Shown in pieces: positions 34,814-44,206 of a stretch of 64,000 nucleotides of DNA. The notes under the pieces were generated by a model. That model was given only the letters and a program-made list of their open reading frames with translations, was not told the DNA's origin and searched no databases. Position 1 is the first letter of the stretch, and each line of letters starts with the position of its first letter. The translations under genes were made by a program, and so were the position numbers. This DNA comes from Thermodesulfobacteriota bacterium (GTDB lineage Bacteria; Desulfobacterota; QYQD01): contig JAVHLC010000003.1 of the NCBI GenBank assembly GCA_031082315.1, forward strand, positions 186,001-250,000, given 5' to 3'.

Positions 34814-35992
34814 ATGAAGCATATAGTTGTCTGGGTCTTTATTTTAATATTTTTATCCGGTAACCGCCTTTATGCCGGACCTTATACCAGTTCGGCGCAC
34901 GGCGATAGCGCCTATGGTGTGAGCAGGAGGAGCGTATCCCAATACGCCGGGGGACATTGCGCGCATTGCCATGAGCAACACGCCAGTATAGACGGGGACG
35001 AGCCGGAACCGGCGGATGGTGAACCTTCTAAATGGTGTCTGTTTGCCAATAACTTCAATACGAGCGCCATTTCAAACCCGTACTGGCAGAGGGATAATCT
35101 CTGCTTCTTTTGCCATTATTCAGGGGCCGGTTCTTTGCAGAATCAGGCCTTTAATAATTACAGTTACAGCTATACCTTTGGCGGGGCAGTAGGCCTCACA
35201 AGCCCTGACAATATCTTCGACGCATTCTATAGCCCTTCTTATCATAATCTGAAGGATATAAATGACTTCATCACCGGCGTCCGCGGCAGCCATATAAATT
35301 TCGCCGATTTTCCTGCCGACAGTAACCCATGCTCCGGTTGCCATAATGTCCATATCGCCAGGAGAAACAAAACGTATCCGGGGAATCCTTCATATACAGC
35401 CATCTCCCGCCCTTCGCAGCATACCGGTCTCTGGGGTGATGATGATCCTGCCGAGCGCATGAGTTCTTATGGCGCAAATTACCAACCTCCAAAATATTAC
35501 AATAAAACAGGGGGTGAGTTAGAGCCCGACGGGATCAGTAATGACCGGACGATACAGGCAGGAAAAACCCCTGATTACATAACACTCTGTACCGATTGCC
35601 ACAACGCCACTAATACAATCGAGAGCACCACCTTAGGAAGAGCGGTGAGAAAGATTGATTGGAGTTCGTCAGGTAATGTGCACGGTCAGCGAAGTAGAGA
35701 TGGTGACCACTCTATGGACGGAGAGATAATAGTGAAACCGCCTTACGATATAACCGTAAGCTCGAATTATGTCCTATCCTGCACGGACTGCCATGAGCCG
35801 CACGGCTCGCCTAATTATGGCTATCTTATACGGGGGGAGGTTAATGGCGGCATTACCGATGTAAGCGCCAACACTAATAGTGATTGGAACACCCTTTGCA
35901 ATAAGTGCCACACTCATTCACATTCAATGAAACCCTGTATTGACTGTCACTATCATGGCGCTGAACATATGCATGGCAGGCCAATATTTTGA
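34814..35992 (+). CDS. Periplasmic heptahaem c-type cytochrome
   Basis: 392 residues with a signal peptide (VVWVFILIFLSGNRLYA). Seven CxxCH haem motifs occur: CAHCH, CFFCH, CSGCH, CTDCH twice, CNKCH and CIDCH. Several are followed by further histidines suited to bis-His ligation (CHEQH, CHEPHG). The long haem-free stretch of about 90 residues between the third and fourth sites is unusual. Such proteins carry electrons to metals, sulfur compounds or partner cells. No membrane quinol dehydrogenase is adjacent, so the redox partner is unknown. Confidence 0.88.
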   Translation: MKHIVVWVFILIFLSGNRLYAGPYTSSAHGDSAYGVSRRSVSQYAGGHCAHCHEQHASIDGDEPEPADGEPSKWCLFANNFNTSAISNPYWQRDNLCFFCHYSGAGSLQNQAFNNYSYSYTFGGAVGLTSPDNIFDAFYSPSYHNLKDINDFITGVRGSHINFADFPADSNPCSGCHNVHIARRNKTYPGNPSYTAISRPSQHTGLWGDDDPAERMSSYGANYQPPKYYNKTGGELEPDGISNDRTIQAGKTPDYITLCTDCHNATNTIESTTLGRAVRKIDWSSSGNVHGQRSRDGDHSMDGEIIVKPPYDITVSSNYVLSCTDCHEPHGSPNYGYLIRGEVNGGITDVSANTNSDWNTLCNKCHTHSHSMKPCIDCHYHGAEHMHGRPIF

Positions 35993-36007
35993 ACGACGGT
36001 AGAAGGT

Positions 36008-36247
36008 TTATCTTGAACAAGTTTCTTCAGAAAGCTCGGCCATATGGACACATTTAGGGCACATGATATTTCCTGAGTCGTCATAACCAAAATGGTCTGT
36101 CTTAAAAACGAGTTCTCTGCAATGCTGACAGAGGCCGATAATGCTTTTCTTACAATAACCGCAGATTTTGTATTGCTCTCTTGACACCGGATGGACCCAG
36201 TCGCTCAGGTCCTCACGGTCGTGGCAGATAATACAAAAATCGTTCAT
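36008..36247 (-). CDS. Small multi-cysteine zinc-ribbon protein
   Basis: 79 residues from the ATG at 36247 (preceded by GGGAG). Four CxxC pairs, CIIC, CGYC, CQHC and CPKC, could bind two zinc ions. CIICH superficially matches a haem site, but there is no signal peptide. Convergent with the cytochrome gene. No family is recognised. Confidence 0.6.
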   Translation of the reverse strand: MNDFCIICHDREDLSDWVHPVSREQYKICGYCKKSIIGLCQHCRELVFKTDHFGYDDSGNIMCPKCVHMAELSEETCSR

Positions 36248-36311
36248 GTTATACTCCCGTGCGGCAATATTTATCCTAATAGTTAGACTAATTTTAGTGA
36301 CACTACCACCT

Positions 36312-36911
36312 TTAGCCCATGCTTTCAAGGCTGTTCTTTGTATGCCATAGCTCGCTCCCATAGCCGGGATAGACCCTGCGATCTGCCAGAGGAGTCGGAC
36401 TTTCTGCCTGTGGCCATTTATCAGGTTGGGGCTCTGCGCCTTCCCGGGTTACAGCAGAGGGAGCGGAATCTGCCATCACCGGATTCTTCCGAATATCTAT
36501 ACCCTCTACGTTATGGCTGAACTCAATGGGGATGCCGTTGGGGTCAAAGGCGTAGATCGAGTGGAAAAAGCCGTGGTCGATTACCTCCGTCACCCAGATA
36601 TCGGCTGCAGTAAGTCTATCTTTTATTTCCCAGAGGTCTTCCCCGGTTTCTACGCCAAAGGAGATATGGTCAAAGACGACGGGGCCGGTGACCGGCCGGC
36701 CGTGATCTTTTTCCTCAATAGGCTTAACCCCGGGCCACTCAAAAAATGCGATCAGATCGTTTCCTGAGATCTGGAAAAAGTAATGCCTGTAGCCGGGTCG
36801 CCCCAGCCCGGCCACCAATCTCATGCCCAGTAAATCTCTCCAGAAGCGGATAGTCTTATCCATGTCTCCGGTGACCATCGCCAGGTGATTAATCCCATTG
36901 AATTTTATCAT
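36312..36911 (-). CDS. VOC-superfamily (glyoxalase/dioxygenase fold) protein
   Basis: 199 residues from the ATG at 36911 after AGGGAGGCC. Two beta-alpha-beta-beta-beta repeats are seen: INHLAMVTGDMDKTIRFWRD, and FDHISFGVETGED. The metal ligands would be His (NHLAM), His (FDHIS) and Glu in PIEFSHN, consistent with a metal-dependent lyase, isomerase or dioxygenase. The ~60-residue C-terminal tail is low-complexity, Pro/Glu-rich, and beyond the fold. Confidence 0.82.
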   Translation of the reverse strand: MIKFNGINHLAMVTGDMDKTIRFWRDLLGMRLVAGLGRPGYRHYFFQISGNDLIAFFEWPGVKPIEEKDHGRPVTGPVVFDHISFGVETGEDLWEIKDRLTAADIWVTEVIDHGFFHSIYAFDPNGIPIEFSHNVEGIDIRKNPVMADSAPSAVTREGAEPQPDKWPQAESPTPLADRRVYPGYGSELWHTKNSLESMG

Positions 36912-37160
36912 TGTATGGCCTCCCTTATGTCCCATTTATTATCTATCCTGTGATTTTAGAAAAAATATCATACAGCCGGGCAACTGATCAAGCTGATTCA
37001 TTTTGACTATTTGCAAAACGGACCAGGTGTAGCTTGCAATTTTTCAACTGAAACGATTATTGGAATATTTTTATGGCGAAGAGAGCGACCGTAACCTTGA
37101 CAGATTAGAGAAACGATTTATATATCTTGTCAATGAAAGATAACCCCAGGGAGTCAGGCC

Positions 37161-37382
37161 GTGAACTCTGATCCGCGTTCTCCGATGCAAGGTAGCAGTT
37201 TCGACCAGTTTGAGGCTACAGCGCTTTATTGTCCTAAATGCAAAGAGGCTGTCCCCGTGCGGAAGCGGCTCCTCCTGGTTCTGCCTGAAGGGGATAAGTA
37301 TGAATATCTGTGCGCTTATTGCGGCGCCTCGGTGGGAGATAAAATAGACAAGACGGCCGGGCGAAATATCCTTCTGGCCTGA
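37161..37382 (+). CDS. Small zinc-ribbon protein
   Basis: 73 residues from a GTG start after AGGGAGTC. CPKC and CAYC are separated by about 25 residues, with a strand-rich middle (RKRLLLVLPEGDKYEYL), which gives a single zinc ribbon. It lies 44 bases before a methyltransferase gene and is probably co-transcribed with it. Confidence 0.6.
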   Translation: MNSDPRSPMQGSSFDQFEATALYCPKCKEAVPVRKRLLLVLPEGDKYEYLCAYCGASVGDKIDKTAGRNILLA

Positions 37383-37426
37383 TAGGCTTTTTCTTGAGGC
37401 CGCGAATTATTTTAGGGAGTGAAGAA

Positions 37427-37999
37427 GTGACTAATAGAAAATTTGATCCCTCTCACATGACAGCGCTGGATAGTGAGAGAAGAAAAGAGATGCTTCCGGT
37501 GGAGAAGATTATAGAGGCGGTTGATCTGCCGGAGGGGGCAAACATTGCAGATATCGGCTGCGGCACCGGGTATCTGACTATACCACTGGCCCGGAAGGCG
37601 CCGCAGGGCCAGGTTTTTGCGGTGGATATTGAACCCGGAATGCTTTCCGTCCTTGCGGAACGGGCTAAGGGGCTGGACAACATTACTATTGTGCATTCGA
37701 CTGAAAATGATATCCCTGTTGCAGACAACATACTGGACATCTCCTTTCTCTTAGCCGTACTTCATGAACTCCATAACCCGGAAGATTTTTTAAAGGAAAT
37801 AAGGCGCATGTCAAGGCTTGAACACTATGTTGCCGTGGTTGACTGGAACGAAAAAAAGACAGATATGGGGCCGCCCATGCATATCCGGATCCCGAAAGAT
37901 ACGGCCATTAGCCTTTTCAGGGCGCACGGCTATGAACTCGCCAAAGAATTTGCCCCCAGCGAATATTTTTACGGGCTGTTATTCCAACGTAAAAAGTAA
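37427..37999 (+). CDS. Class I SAM-dependent methyltransferase
   Basis: 190 residues from the GTG at 37427, which has AGGGAG eight bases upstream; an upstream TTG is possible. Motif I is ADIGCGTGYLT, the acidic end of strand 2 is FAVDIEPGML, and LHELHNPEDFL follows strand 4. The N-terminal KFDPSHMTALDSERRKE resembles UbiE/arsenite-type methyltransferases. The substrate is not deducible. Confidence 0.88.
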   Translation: MTNRKFDPSHMTALDSERRKEMLPVEKIIEAVDLPEGANIADIGCGTGYLTIPLARKAPQGQVFAVDIEPGMLSVLAERAKGLDNITIVHSTENDIPVADNILDISFLLAVLHELHNPEDFLKEIRRMSRLEHYVAVVDWNEKKTDMGPPMHIRIPKDTAISLFRAHGYELAKEFAPSEYFYGLLFQRKK

Positions 38000-38040
38000 G
38001 GGAATCCCCCTGATTCCTTACCTCCAGATTTCATTTATCA

Positions 38041-38070
38041 TTGACAAGAAAAGGACGAGACGGTTATCAT
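38041..38070 (+). promoter_or_regulatory. Sigma-70-type promoter for thiC
   Basis: TTGACA (38041-38046), 18-base spacer, TATCAT (38065-38070). Only 45 bases separate the -10 box from the thiC start, too few for a TPP riboswitch. Confidence 0.55.
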
Positions 38071-38114
38071 GCACGTCATCTAACTTTATTTCATAACCGG
38101 GAGAATTTTTTATT

Positions 38115-39413
38115 ATGTCTATGACTCTCAGAGAAGCGGCGGTCCAGGGGAAGATTACCCCGGCCATGAAAAGGTGCGCCCAGGAGGAAGGCGTTGCTGC
38201 TGCGGAAATTTGCAAAGGCATCGCCTCCGGCTGTGTGGCCATACCGGCCAACAAGAATCGCAAGTTGAAGCGATTTGTGGGCATTGGCCAGGGACTTAAG
38301 ACCAAGATCAATGCCAATATCGGCACTTCTAAAGACCACGTGGATATCGAATATGAATTGAAGAAACTAAAGGTGGCCCTTTCCATGGGGGCCGATGCGG
38401 TGATGGATCTGAGCACCGGCGGCCCGATAGAGGAAATCCGGCGGGTGATACTGGAACACTGTCCGGTGCCGCTGGGCACTGTGCCCATCTATCAGGCAGC
38501 GGTGGAAACGGTGGAGAAGAGGAAGAAATCCATCGTGGACATGCGGGTGAAGGACATCTTGCAGACGATCGAGCGGCAGGCCGGGGAAGGCGTGGATTTT
38601 ATGACCGTGCACTGCGGGATTACGCGGGAATCTGCGGCGCGGCTGAAAAAGGCCGGGCGCATCCTGGGTGTAGTGAGCCGGGGTGGGGCGTTTACCCTGG
38701 AATGGATGGAGTATAATCAGAAAGAGAATCCGCTTTATGAGCGCTTTGATGAACTTCTGGCCATCGCCAGGGCCTATGATGTAACCCTTAGCCTAGGTGA
38801 CGGACTGCGACCCGGATGTCTGGCCGACGCTACCGATCCCGGTCAGATACAGGAGCTGGTGATACTGGGAGAATTGACCCGAAGGGCCTGGGATGCCGGC
38901 GTCCAGGTTATCATCGAAGGCCCCGGCCACATGCCCATGGACCAGATTGCCGCAAACGTCCTCCTGCAAAAGAAGTTGTGTTCCGGCGCCCCGTTTTATG
39001 TCTTGGGGCCTCTGGTTACCGACATTGCCCCCGGCTATGACCATATCACCAGCGCCATCGGAGGCGCCGTTGCGGCGGCGGCCGGGGCCGATTTTCTGTG
39101 TTATGTCACGCCTGCCGAGCATCTCAAGCTTCCCTCTCTGGAGGATGTTAAAGAAGGTGTGGTGGCCTCGCGGATTGCCGCCCATGCCGCTGATATTGTC
39201 AAGAAGGTCCCGGGGGCGCTGGAGGCTGACGAAAGCATGGCCCGGAGTCGGAGCGCCCTTGATTGGCAAGGGCAGATAAGCCTTTCTATTGATCCGGAGA
39301 AAGCCAAGGCCTACCGCGAGGAAGGCGGGGCCTATCACGGCCCGACCTGTACCATGTGCGGCGAGTACTGCGCCATTAAGGTCTATAAGCGAGCCCTCAA
39401 GGGAAAAAAATGA
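38115..39413 (+). CDS. thiC: Phosphomethylpyrimidine synthase ThiC
   Basis: 432 residues, the short form without the extra N-terminal domain of plant or E. coli ThiC. It converts aminoimidazole ribotide to HMP phosphate using a radical SAM mechanism. The C-terminal cluster motif is CTMCGEYC, which is CxxCxxxC. The core contains EGPGHMPMDQIAANV and the metal and substrate residues around AMKRCAQEEG. Its stop overlaps the thiDN start (ATGA), so the two are translated together. Confidence 0.96.
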   Translation: MSMTLREAAVQGKITPAMKRCAQEEGVAAAEICKGIASGCVAIPANKNRKLKRFVGIGQGLKTKINANIGTSKDHVDIEYELKKLKVALSMGADAVMDLSTGGPIEEIRRVILEHCPVPLGTVPIYQAAVETVEKRKKSIVDMRVKDILQTIERQAGEGVDFMTVHCGITRESAARLKKAGRILGVVSRGGAFTLEWMEYNQKENPLYERFDELLAIARAYDVTLSLGDGLRPGCLADATDPGQIQELVILGELTRRAWDAGVQVIIEGPGHMPMDQIAANVLLQKKLCSGAPFYVLGPLVTDIAPGYDHITSAIGGAVAAAAGADFLCYVTPAEHLKLPSLEDVKEGVVASRIAAHAADIVKKVPGALEADESMARSRSALDWQGQISLSIDPEKAKAYREEGGAYHGPTCTMCGEYCAIKVYKRALKGKK

Positions 39414-40819
39414 AACACACATCCGCCTCCGGCGGACAACGGACGATGAAAGTAATCCCCCCTTTACTAAAGGGGGGTTGGGGGGATTTTAAGGCGACAA
39501 AAATTATTACGGTAGCCGGATCCGATCCCGGCGGCGGCGCGGGCATCCAGGCCGATCTGAAGACGATCGCCGTCCTTGGCGGATATGGCTTAAGTGTTAT
39601 CACCGCCCTGACCGCCCAGAATACGCGAGGGGTACAGGCAGTCCATCCTGTGCCTCCGGCCTTTGTGGCCGCGCAGATGAAGTCTATCCTCTCCGATATC
39701 GGCGCAGATGCCGTAAAGACCGGAATGCTGACGAATGCCGGGATTATCTCGGCGGTTGCCGCCCGGCTCAAATCCTGCCGAATAAGAAAAATTGTCGTGG
39801 ATCCGGTACTCCTGGCCGGGGGCGGTGAGGCGCTGATGGAACCTGCGGCGCTCCCGGCCTTCAAGGCAGAGCTACTCCCACTGGCCTATGTGGTTACGCC
39901 TAATCTGGCTGAGGCCGAGGTCTTGAGCGGGCTAAAGGTGAAGAGAGTCGCTGACATGGAGAAGGCCGCTCGTGCCATAGCCGGATTGGGTCCGGTCAAT
40001 GTCCTCATTAAGGGCGGGCACCTTGCAGACGAGCCGGTCGATGTCCTTTTTGACGGTGAAGGCATTTATCACTTCCGGGCGGAAAGAGTCCCGGGCGAAA
40101 ATAAACACGGCACCGGCTGCACGTTTTCCGCGGCCCTGGCTACGTTTCTGGCCCAAGGTTATGAATTGGTCGATGCTGTAGCCAGGGCCAAGTCCTTTGT
40201 CACCCTGGCCATAAGGTCTTCTTTCCCGATCGGCAGGGGCGCTTGGCCGGCCAATCCTTATGCATGCGTGGATAGAGAGATATCCCGGTATCAGATCATC
40301 ACCGCCCTGGAGAAGGCGGTGGCAACGCTTAAAGGCCGGCCTGTTCGACATCTCATACCCGAAGTCCAGTCCAACCTCGGCTATGCCCTGCCTTTTGCTG
40401 AGGATGAAAGCGACGTTGCCGCTATACCGGGCCGGATTATCGGGATCGGGGATTCTGTGGATACGGTAGCCGCTCCGGGGTTCGGGGCTTCCCATCACAT
40501 GGCCCGTATCATCCTGGCCGTCATGCGCCATGACCCTGCCTATCGTTCCGCCATGAATATTCGTTTCGGGGAAGACATCATAAAGAAATGCCGTCAATTG
40601 AAGTGGCATGTGGCCTCCTTTGACCGGCAGAAAGAGCCCCCCGATGTTAAGTATAAGGAAGGGGCTTCCCTGAGATGGGGAATAGATATAGCCCTGGAGG
40701 ATGCCAAGAAGATACCGGATATAATTTACGACTGCGGGGATGTGGGTAAAGAGCCTATGATCCGCATCCTGGGCCGCGATCCGGAAGAAGTGGTCAGCAA
40801 GGTGCTGATGTTAATCTGA
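39410..40819 (+). CDS. thiDN: Fused HMP/HMP-phosphate kinase and thiamine-phosphate synthase (ThiD-ThiN)
   Basis: 469 residues. ThiD occupies about 25-290: TVAGSDPGGGAGIQADLKT is its substrate loop, and KHGTGCTFSAALA is the anion hole. A linker follows, then a ThiN domain at about 300-469 (IPEVQSNLGYALP, NIRFGEDIIKKC, PDIIYDCGDVGKEP). With ThiC upstream it covers the route from AIR to thiamine phosphate, provided that the thiazole half is supplied elsewhere. The first ~24 residues are not ThiD-like: they translate a palindromic repeat (39446-39494) inserted after the coupled ATG. Confidence 0.93.
   Translation: MKHTSASGGQRTMKVIPPLLKGGWGDFKATKIITVAGSDPGGGAGIQADLKTIAVLGGYGLSVITALTAQNTRGVQAVHPVPPAFVAAQMKSILSDIGADAVKTGMLTNAGIISAVAARLKSCRIRKIVVDPVLLAGGGEALMEPAALPAFKAELLPLAYVVTPNLAEAEVLSGLKVKRVADMEKAARAIAGLGPVNVLIKGGHLADEPVDVLFDGEGIYHFRAERVPGENKHGTGCTFSAALATFLAQGYELVDAVARAKSFVTLAIRSSFPIGRGAWPANPYACVDREISRYQIITALEKAVATLKGRPVRHLIPEVQSNLGYALPFAEDESDVAAIPGRIIGIGDSVDTVAAPGFGASHHMARIILAVMRHDPAYRSAMNIRFGEDIIKKCRQLKWHVASFDRQKEPPDVKYKEGASLRWGIDIALEDAKKIPDIIYDCGDVGKEPMIRILGRDPEEVVSKVLMLI
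39446..39494. repeat. Palindromic repeat inside the 5' end of thiDN
   Basis: AATCCCCCCTTTACTAAAG and GGGGGGTTGGGGGGATTTT form a hairpin, with the reading V-I-P-P-L-L-K-G-G-W-G-D-F in frame. Same type as 23966-24044. Confidence 0.7.
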
Positions 40820-41839
40820 TTTATGCGTTTTGGCGGTCCCGGAGACAATTACCCCACGCCTTTCTATCTTAAACGGCAGCACCGGTATGCCCGCCTTTTG
40901 TAAATAACGTTCTACCCTGGCTTTCGCTCCCTTTCGGGTAAGGGTAACCATACACCCGCCTCCGCCTGCCCCGCAGAGCTTGCTGGCCAGGGCCCCTTCT
41001 TTCTCAATAGCAGCCATAATGTCGTTTATCTGCGGATTGGTCACGCCCGGCGCCAGGTTTTTACGGTCTTGCCATTCTTCACGCAGGAGCTGCGCCAAGG
41101 CAGGGAAACTTCCCTGTTCCAATGCCTGTTTCATCTTCAGGGCGGTTTGCTTTATACGGCGCAGGTTGGCTACGGTCTGGCCCTGGTTGTCAATATAGGC
41201 CTTCATCATATTCCAATTCGTGGCGCCGGAAAATCTCGGCGCACCTACGAAACTAAGGACCGTGCGTTCTTCCAATCCATGGGTGAAACCTTTTGGGACA
41301 TCTATGGACGAGCGCTTTACGCCGTCAATGCCGAACCAGATGGCGTTTATCCCGCCGTAAGAGGCCGGGTAGTAATCCTGTTTGCCGGTGGGGACCTTTA
41401 TGGATTGGGCCTCGATGTTTGCTCCAATGTCGATCACTTCCTCTTTATCCGGCCTTTGGCCGGAGAGACGGATGAGGGCATGGCTTAAGGCCATAAGGAG
41501 GGTGGAGGAGGCCCCCAGACCCGATCCTTTGGGTATGTTATTTTCTGTGGTAACAGTCAGCCCGGCATCGGGCCGGTAATATTTTACGGCGCGGGTTATG
41601 AGGTCTAATGGCCCTTCGGGCCTCAGTTTGTCCACATTCGGCACAGAGATTTCCATATCCAGGTCTTTAGAATATATGATGATTTTGTGATCATTACGCG
41701 TTTCCAGTACCACGCGGCTCCGGATGCCGATGGCCGCATTTACAGTGTAGGCGCCGCCTTCAAAGACATAGAGCGGGTATATGTCCAGGGTGCCGCCGGC
41801 CAGATCGACCCGCATAGGCGCAGTTGCAGTAATCTTCAT
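40811..41839 (-). CDS. GHMP-family sugar kinase (HddA-like)
   Basis: 342 residues. The N-terminal APMRVDLAGGTLDIYP is the GHMP substrate motif of heptose-7-phosphate or fucokinase-type enzymes, and PKGSGLGASSTLLMALSHAL is the ATP loop. A third motif, KLCGAGGGGCMVTL, is near the C-terminus. It overlaps thiDN tail to tail by 9 bases. It could feed an ADP- or GDP-heptose route, but no heptose genes are alongside. Confidence 0.85.
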   Translation of the reverse strand: MKITATAPMRVDLAGGTLDIYPLYVFEGGAYTVNAAIGIRSRVVLETRNDHKIIIYSKDLDMEISVPNVDKLRPEGPLDLITRAVKYYRPDAGLTVTTENNIPKGSGLGASSTLLMALSHALIRLSGQRPDKEEVIDIGANIEAQSIKVPTGKQDYYPASYGGINAIWFGIDGVKRSSIDVPKGFTHGLEERTVLSFVGAPRFSGATNWNMMKAYIDNQGQTVANLRRIKQTALKMKQALEQGSFPALAQLLREEWQDRKNLAPGVTNPQINDIMAAIEKEGALASKLCGAGGGGCMVTLTRKGAKARVERYLQKAGIPVLPFKIERRGVIVSGTAKTHKSD

Positions 41840-41851
41840 GGCTGTTTTCTC

Positions 41852-42778
41852 CTATTGTGCCAGCTCGGAGACCGGGACAATTTTCACCTGTTTTTTTAGG
41901 GCCGTCAGCTCCTCTTTTAAGACCTGATAGGTCACCGGATGCGGATGCCCGATGCCGATGGCTGATCCATGCGTGCGGGCCTCAGAGATGAGGCGGGCGA
42001 TCTGTGCACGCACAGCATTCGGCTCCTGCTCGTTATCCAGAAATACATCCCGTTCCGCGCTCCTGACGCCCATTGACCGGGCCACGGACAGACCTCTGGT
42101 GAGGGGTGTAGTCCGGCTGTCCAGATAAAATAGGCCCTTTTTCTGTATTTCTCTAAGGACAATCTCCATCTTGCCTGCATCTGCTGTAAACTTTGAACCC
42201 ATGTGGTTGTTGATTCCCTTTACATAAGGAACGACCTCCATATCAGCCTGTATCTGCGCAGCTATGGCGTCGCCATCCATGTTCAAAAAAAGCGCCCCCG
42301 GGCCCACCTTGGATTCCGGAGACGAAGCGGCCTCCATAGGGAGGTGAAGCAGGACGTCTTTTCCGCAGTTATGGGCAAGCGTAGCTGTTTCTTTGGTGTG
42401 CGGGCCGAAGGGCAAAAATGAAAAAGAAATAGGCGCATTCAGTTTTATAAAAGCAGCGTCTATACGGGGATTATATCCCAGGTCGTCTATGACGATGGCC
42501 ACCTGTGGAAGCGAGGGCGTGGAAAGCGGCCTGGCACGGCCTGCTACTTTGATTTTTTCCGGCGGGGCAGGCTCTTCAAAAATGATACCCGGCCTTCCTA
42601 TGTCTTTTCTATCAGGAGACTGTTCAGGCTCTTCAGTCTTAATTAAATATACAATTCCTGCTGCGACCGCCAGGATGAAAAGGATGCCCAGTAAACGGAA
42701 AAGGCCCCCGGACGAAGTCCCCTTTTTCAGGGCCTTACCCGAAGGCCGTTTTCTTCTGTTACCGGAACGTGAAGCCAA
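41852..42778 (-). CDS. Divergent polysaccharide deacetylase family protein (YibQ-like)
   Basis: 308 residues. A basic N-terminus and one membrane segment (LFRLLGILFILAVAAGIVYL) anchor a periplasmic domain. The catalytic-type region begins VAIVIDDLGYN and includes HLPMEA, NNHMGSKFT, LYLDSRTT and IGHPHP. This divergent NodB-like family is associated with ctpA/envC in Proteobacteria, as here (15 bases downstream of the protease). The substrate is unproved. Confidence 0.85.
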   Translation of the reverse strand: MASRSGNRRKRPSGKALKKGTSSGGLFRLLGILFILAVAAGIVYLIKTEEPEQSPDRKDIGRPGIIFEEPAPPEKIKVAGRARPLSTPSLPQVAIVIDDLGYNPRIDAAFIKLNAPISFSFLPFGPHTKETATLAHNCGKDVLLHLPMEAASSPESKVGPGALFLNMDGDAIAAQIQADMEVVPYVKGINNHMGSKFTADAGKMEIVLREIQKKGLFYLDSRTTPLTRGLSVARSMGVRSAERDVFLDNEQEPNAVRAQIARLISEARTHGSAIGIGHPHPVTYQVLKEELTALKKQVKIVPVSELAQ

Positions 42779-42793
42779 ATCTGACCGGCGCCT

Positions 42794-44158
42794 TTATTTC
42801 ACTTTTACCTTAGAGAATATCTCCCAGCTCTTGAGGATTTGTAATGCCCGGTTGAGTTGTATATCTTCTTCTAAAGTTGCCCCGGCAGCTTTGTCATCTT
42901 TTTTGTCCTTATCCGTATCCGGCTTTTCTACCTCTTCCCCGATATCCGGCTGTGTTTCAGGCCCTGCCTCTTCCCGGTCATTCTTTATATGGTGATCTAA
43001 GTCCTTCTCACGCAGTATTTTTATTTTTTTCATTTCCTCGCCGTGTAGATTAAATTGGCTGGCCACTATTATATCCGGGGTGATGCCCTTGGCCTGAATG
43101 GAGCGGCCGCCTGGGGTGTAATAGCGGGCTGTGGTCAGGCGGAGGCCGGAGCCGTCATCCAACGGGATAACGGTCTGTACTGAGCCCTTGCCAAAGGTCT
43201 GTGCCCCTAATATAATAGCCTTTTTATGATCTTGAAGCGCTCCGGCTACAATTTCCGAGGCGCTGGCGCTGCCTTCATTGACGAGAACGATTATAGGATA
43301 AGGATGGGGTTTTTCTCCTTCATGGGCGGTAAACCGTACATTTTGACTCTTAATCCGGCCGTCGGTATAGACAACAATCCCTTCCTCTATAAATTCATCG
43401 GCCACCTTTACCGCCTGATCAAGGAGCCCGCCCGGATTGTTTCTTAAGTCCAGGATCAATCCCTTAAGAGGCTTATTTTGTTGCTCAAGGTCATCCAGGG
43501 CGGACTTCAGGTCCTGGCTGGTTTTGTCCTGGAAATTAATAATGCGCACGTAACCATAACCTTCTTCCAGGGTCTTATGCTTGACGCTGTGGATGGGTAT
43601 TACGTCACGAACGAGCGCAAAATCTTTAACCTCTGCCCATCCTTCCCTGAGAATAGATATGGTTACTTTTGTCCCCCTGGGCCCGCGCAGTTTTTTAACC
43701 GCCTCTGTCAGAGACATATTTTTAGTCGTTTTCCCATCGATTTTCAGGATGCGATCCCCGGCCTTTAACCCTGCCTTGTATGCAGGCGTCCCTTCAATGG
43801 GAGATACAACAGTCAGTACGCCATCTTTTAATGTTATCTCGATCCCAATTCCACTAAAAACCCCTTTGGTTTCTACCTGCAATTCCTTAAAGTCATCGGG
43901 GGTCATGAAGGAGGAGTGGGGATCGAGGGTCTCCAGCATGCCTTTGATGGATCCATAGATCAGGTCTTCTGTCTTGACCTCTTCTACATAATTTTTTTCG
44001 ACGATATCCAGTACATCGGAAAACAATTTAAGTTTTTCGTAGGCTTCCCTGGTAGCGGCTGAGGCCATTAACCCATTGTATAAACAGGTAAAAAGCGCAA
44101 CAATAAGGACGAAGCTTACCCCCATCCAGATTTTTTTTCGCGATAGCTTGATTGACAT
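42794..44158 (-). CDS. ctpA: Carboxy-terminal processing protease (S41 family, CtpA/Prc)
   Basis: 454 residues. An N-terminal membrane anchor or signal (VLIVALFTCLYNGLMASA) is followed by a PDZ domain (about 90-175, GIGIEITLKDGVLTVVSP) and the S41 core. The Ser/Lys dyad is in VNEGSASASEIVAGAL and FGKGSVQT. The last ~60 residues are charged and low-complexity. It trims periplasmic proteins, including peptidoglycan hydrolases. It lies after the divisome genes ftsEX-envC. Confidence 0.94.
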   Translation of the reverse strand: MSIKLSRKKIWMGVSFVLIVALFTCLYNGLMASAATREAYEKLKLFSDVLDIVEKNYVEEVKTEDLIYGSIKGMLETLDPHSSFMTPDDFKELQVETKGVFSGIGIEITLKDGVLTVVSPIEGTPAYKAGLKAGDRILKIDGKTTKNMSLTEAVKKLRGPRGTKVTISILREGWAEVKDFALVRDVIPIHSVKHKTLEEGYGYVRIINFQDKTSQDLKSALDDLEQQNKPLKGLILDLRNNPGGLLDQAVKVADEFIEEGIVVYTDGRIKSQNVRFTAHEGEKPHPYPIIVLVNEGSASASEIVAGALQDHKKAIILGAQTFGKGSVQTVIPLDDGSGLRLTTARYYTPGGRSIQAKGITPDIIVASQFNLHGEEMKKIKILREKDLDHHIKNDREEAGPETQPDIGEEVEKPDTDKDKKDDKAAGATLEEDIQLNRALQILKSWEIFSKVKVK

Positions 44159-44206
44159 AGTATCTCCTTCCTTACGGGATAGTTCGTATTGTCAAAAGAT
44201 TAACCA

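Noticed and set aside
36248-36361. Longer 117-residue start for the small zinc protein
   Set aside because: The extension would overlap the VOC gene and lacks a ribosome site; ATG 36247 has GGGAG.
38000-38114. TPP riboswitch ahead of thiC
   Set aside because: The promoter is 45 bases from the start codon and the conserved THI-element bases are absent.
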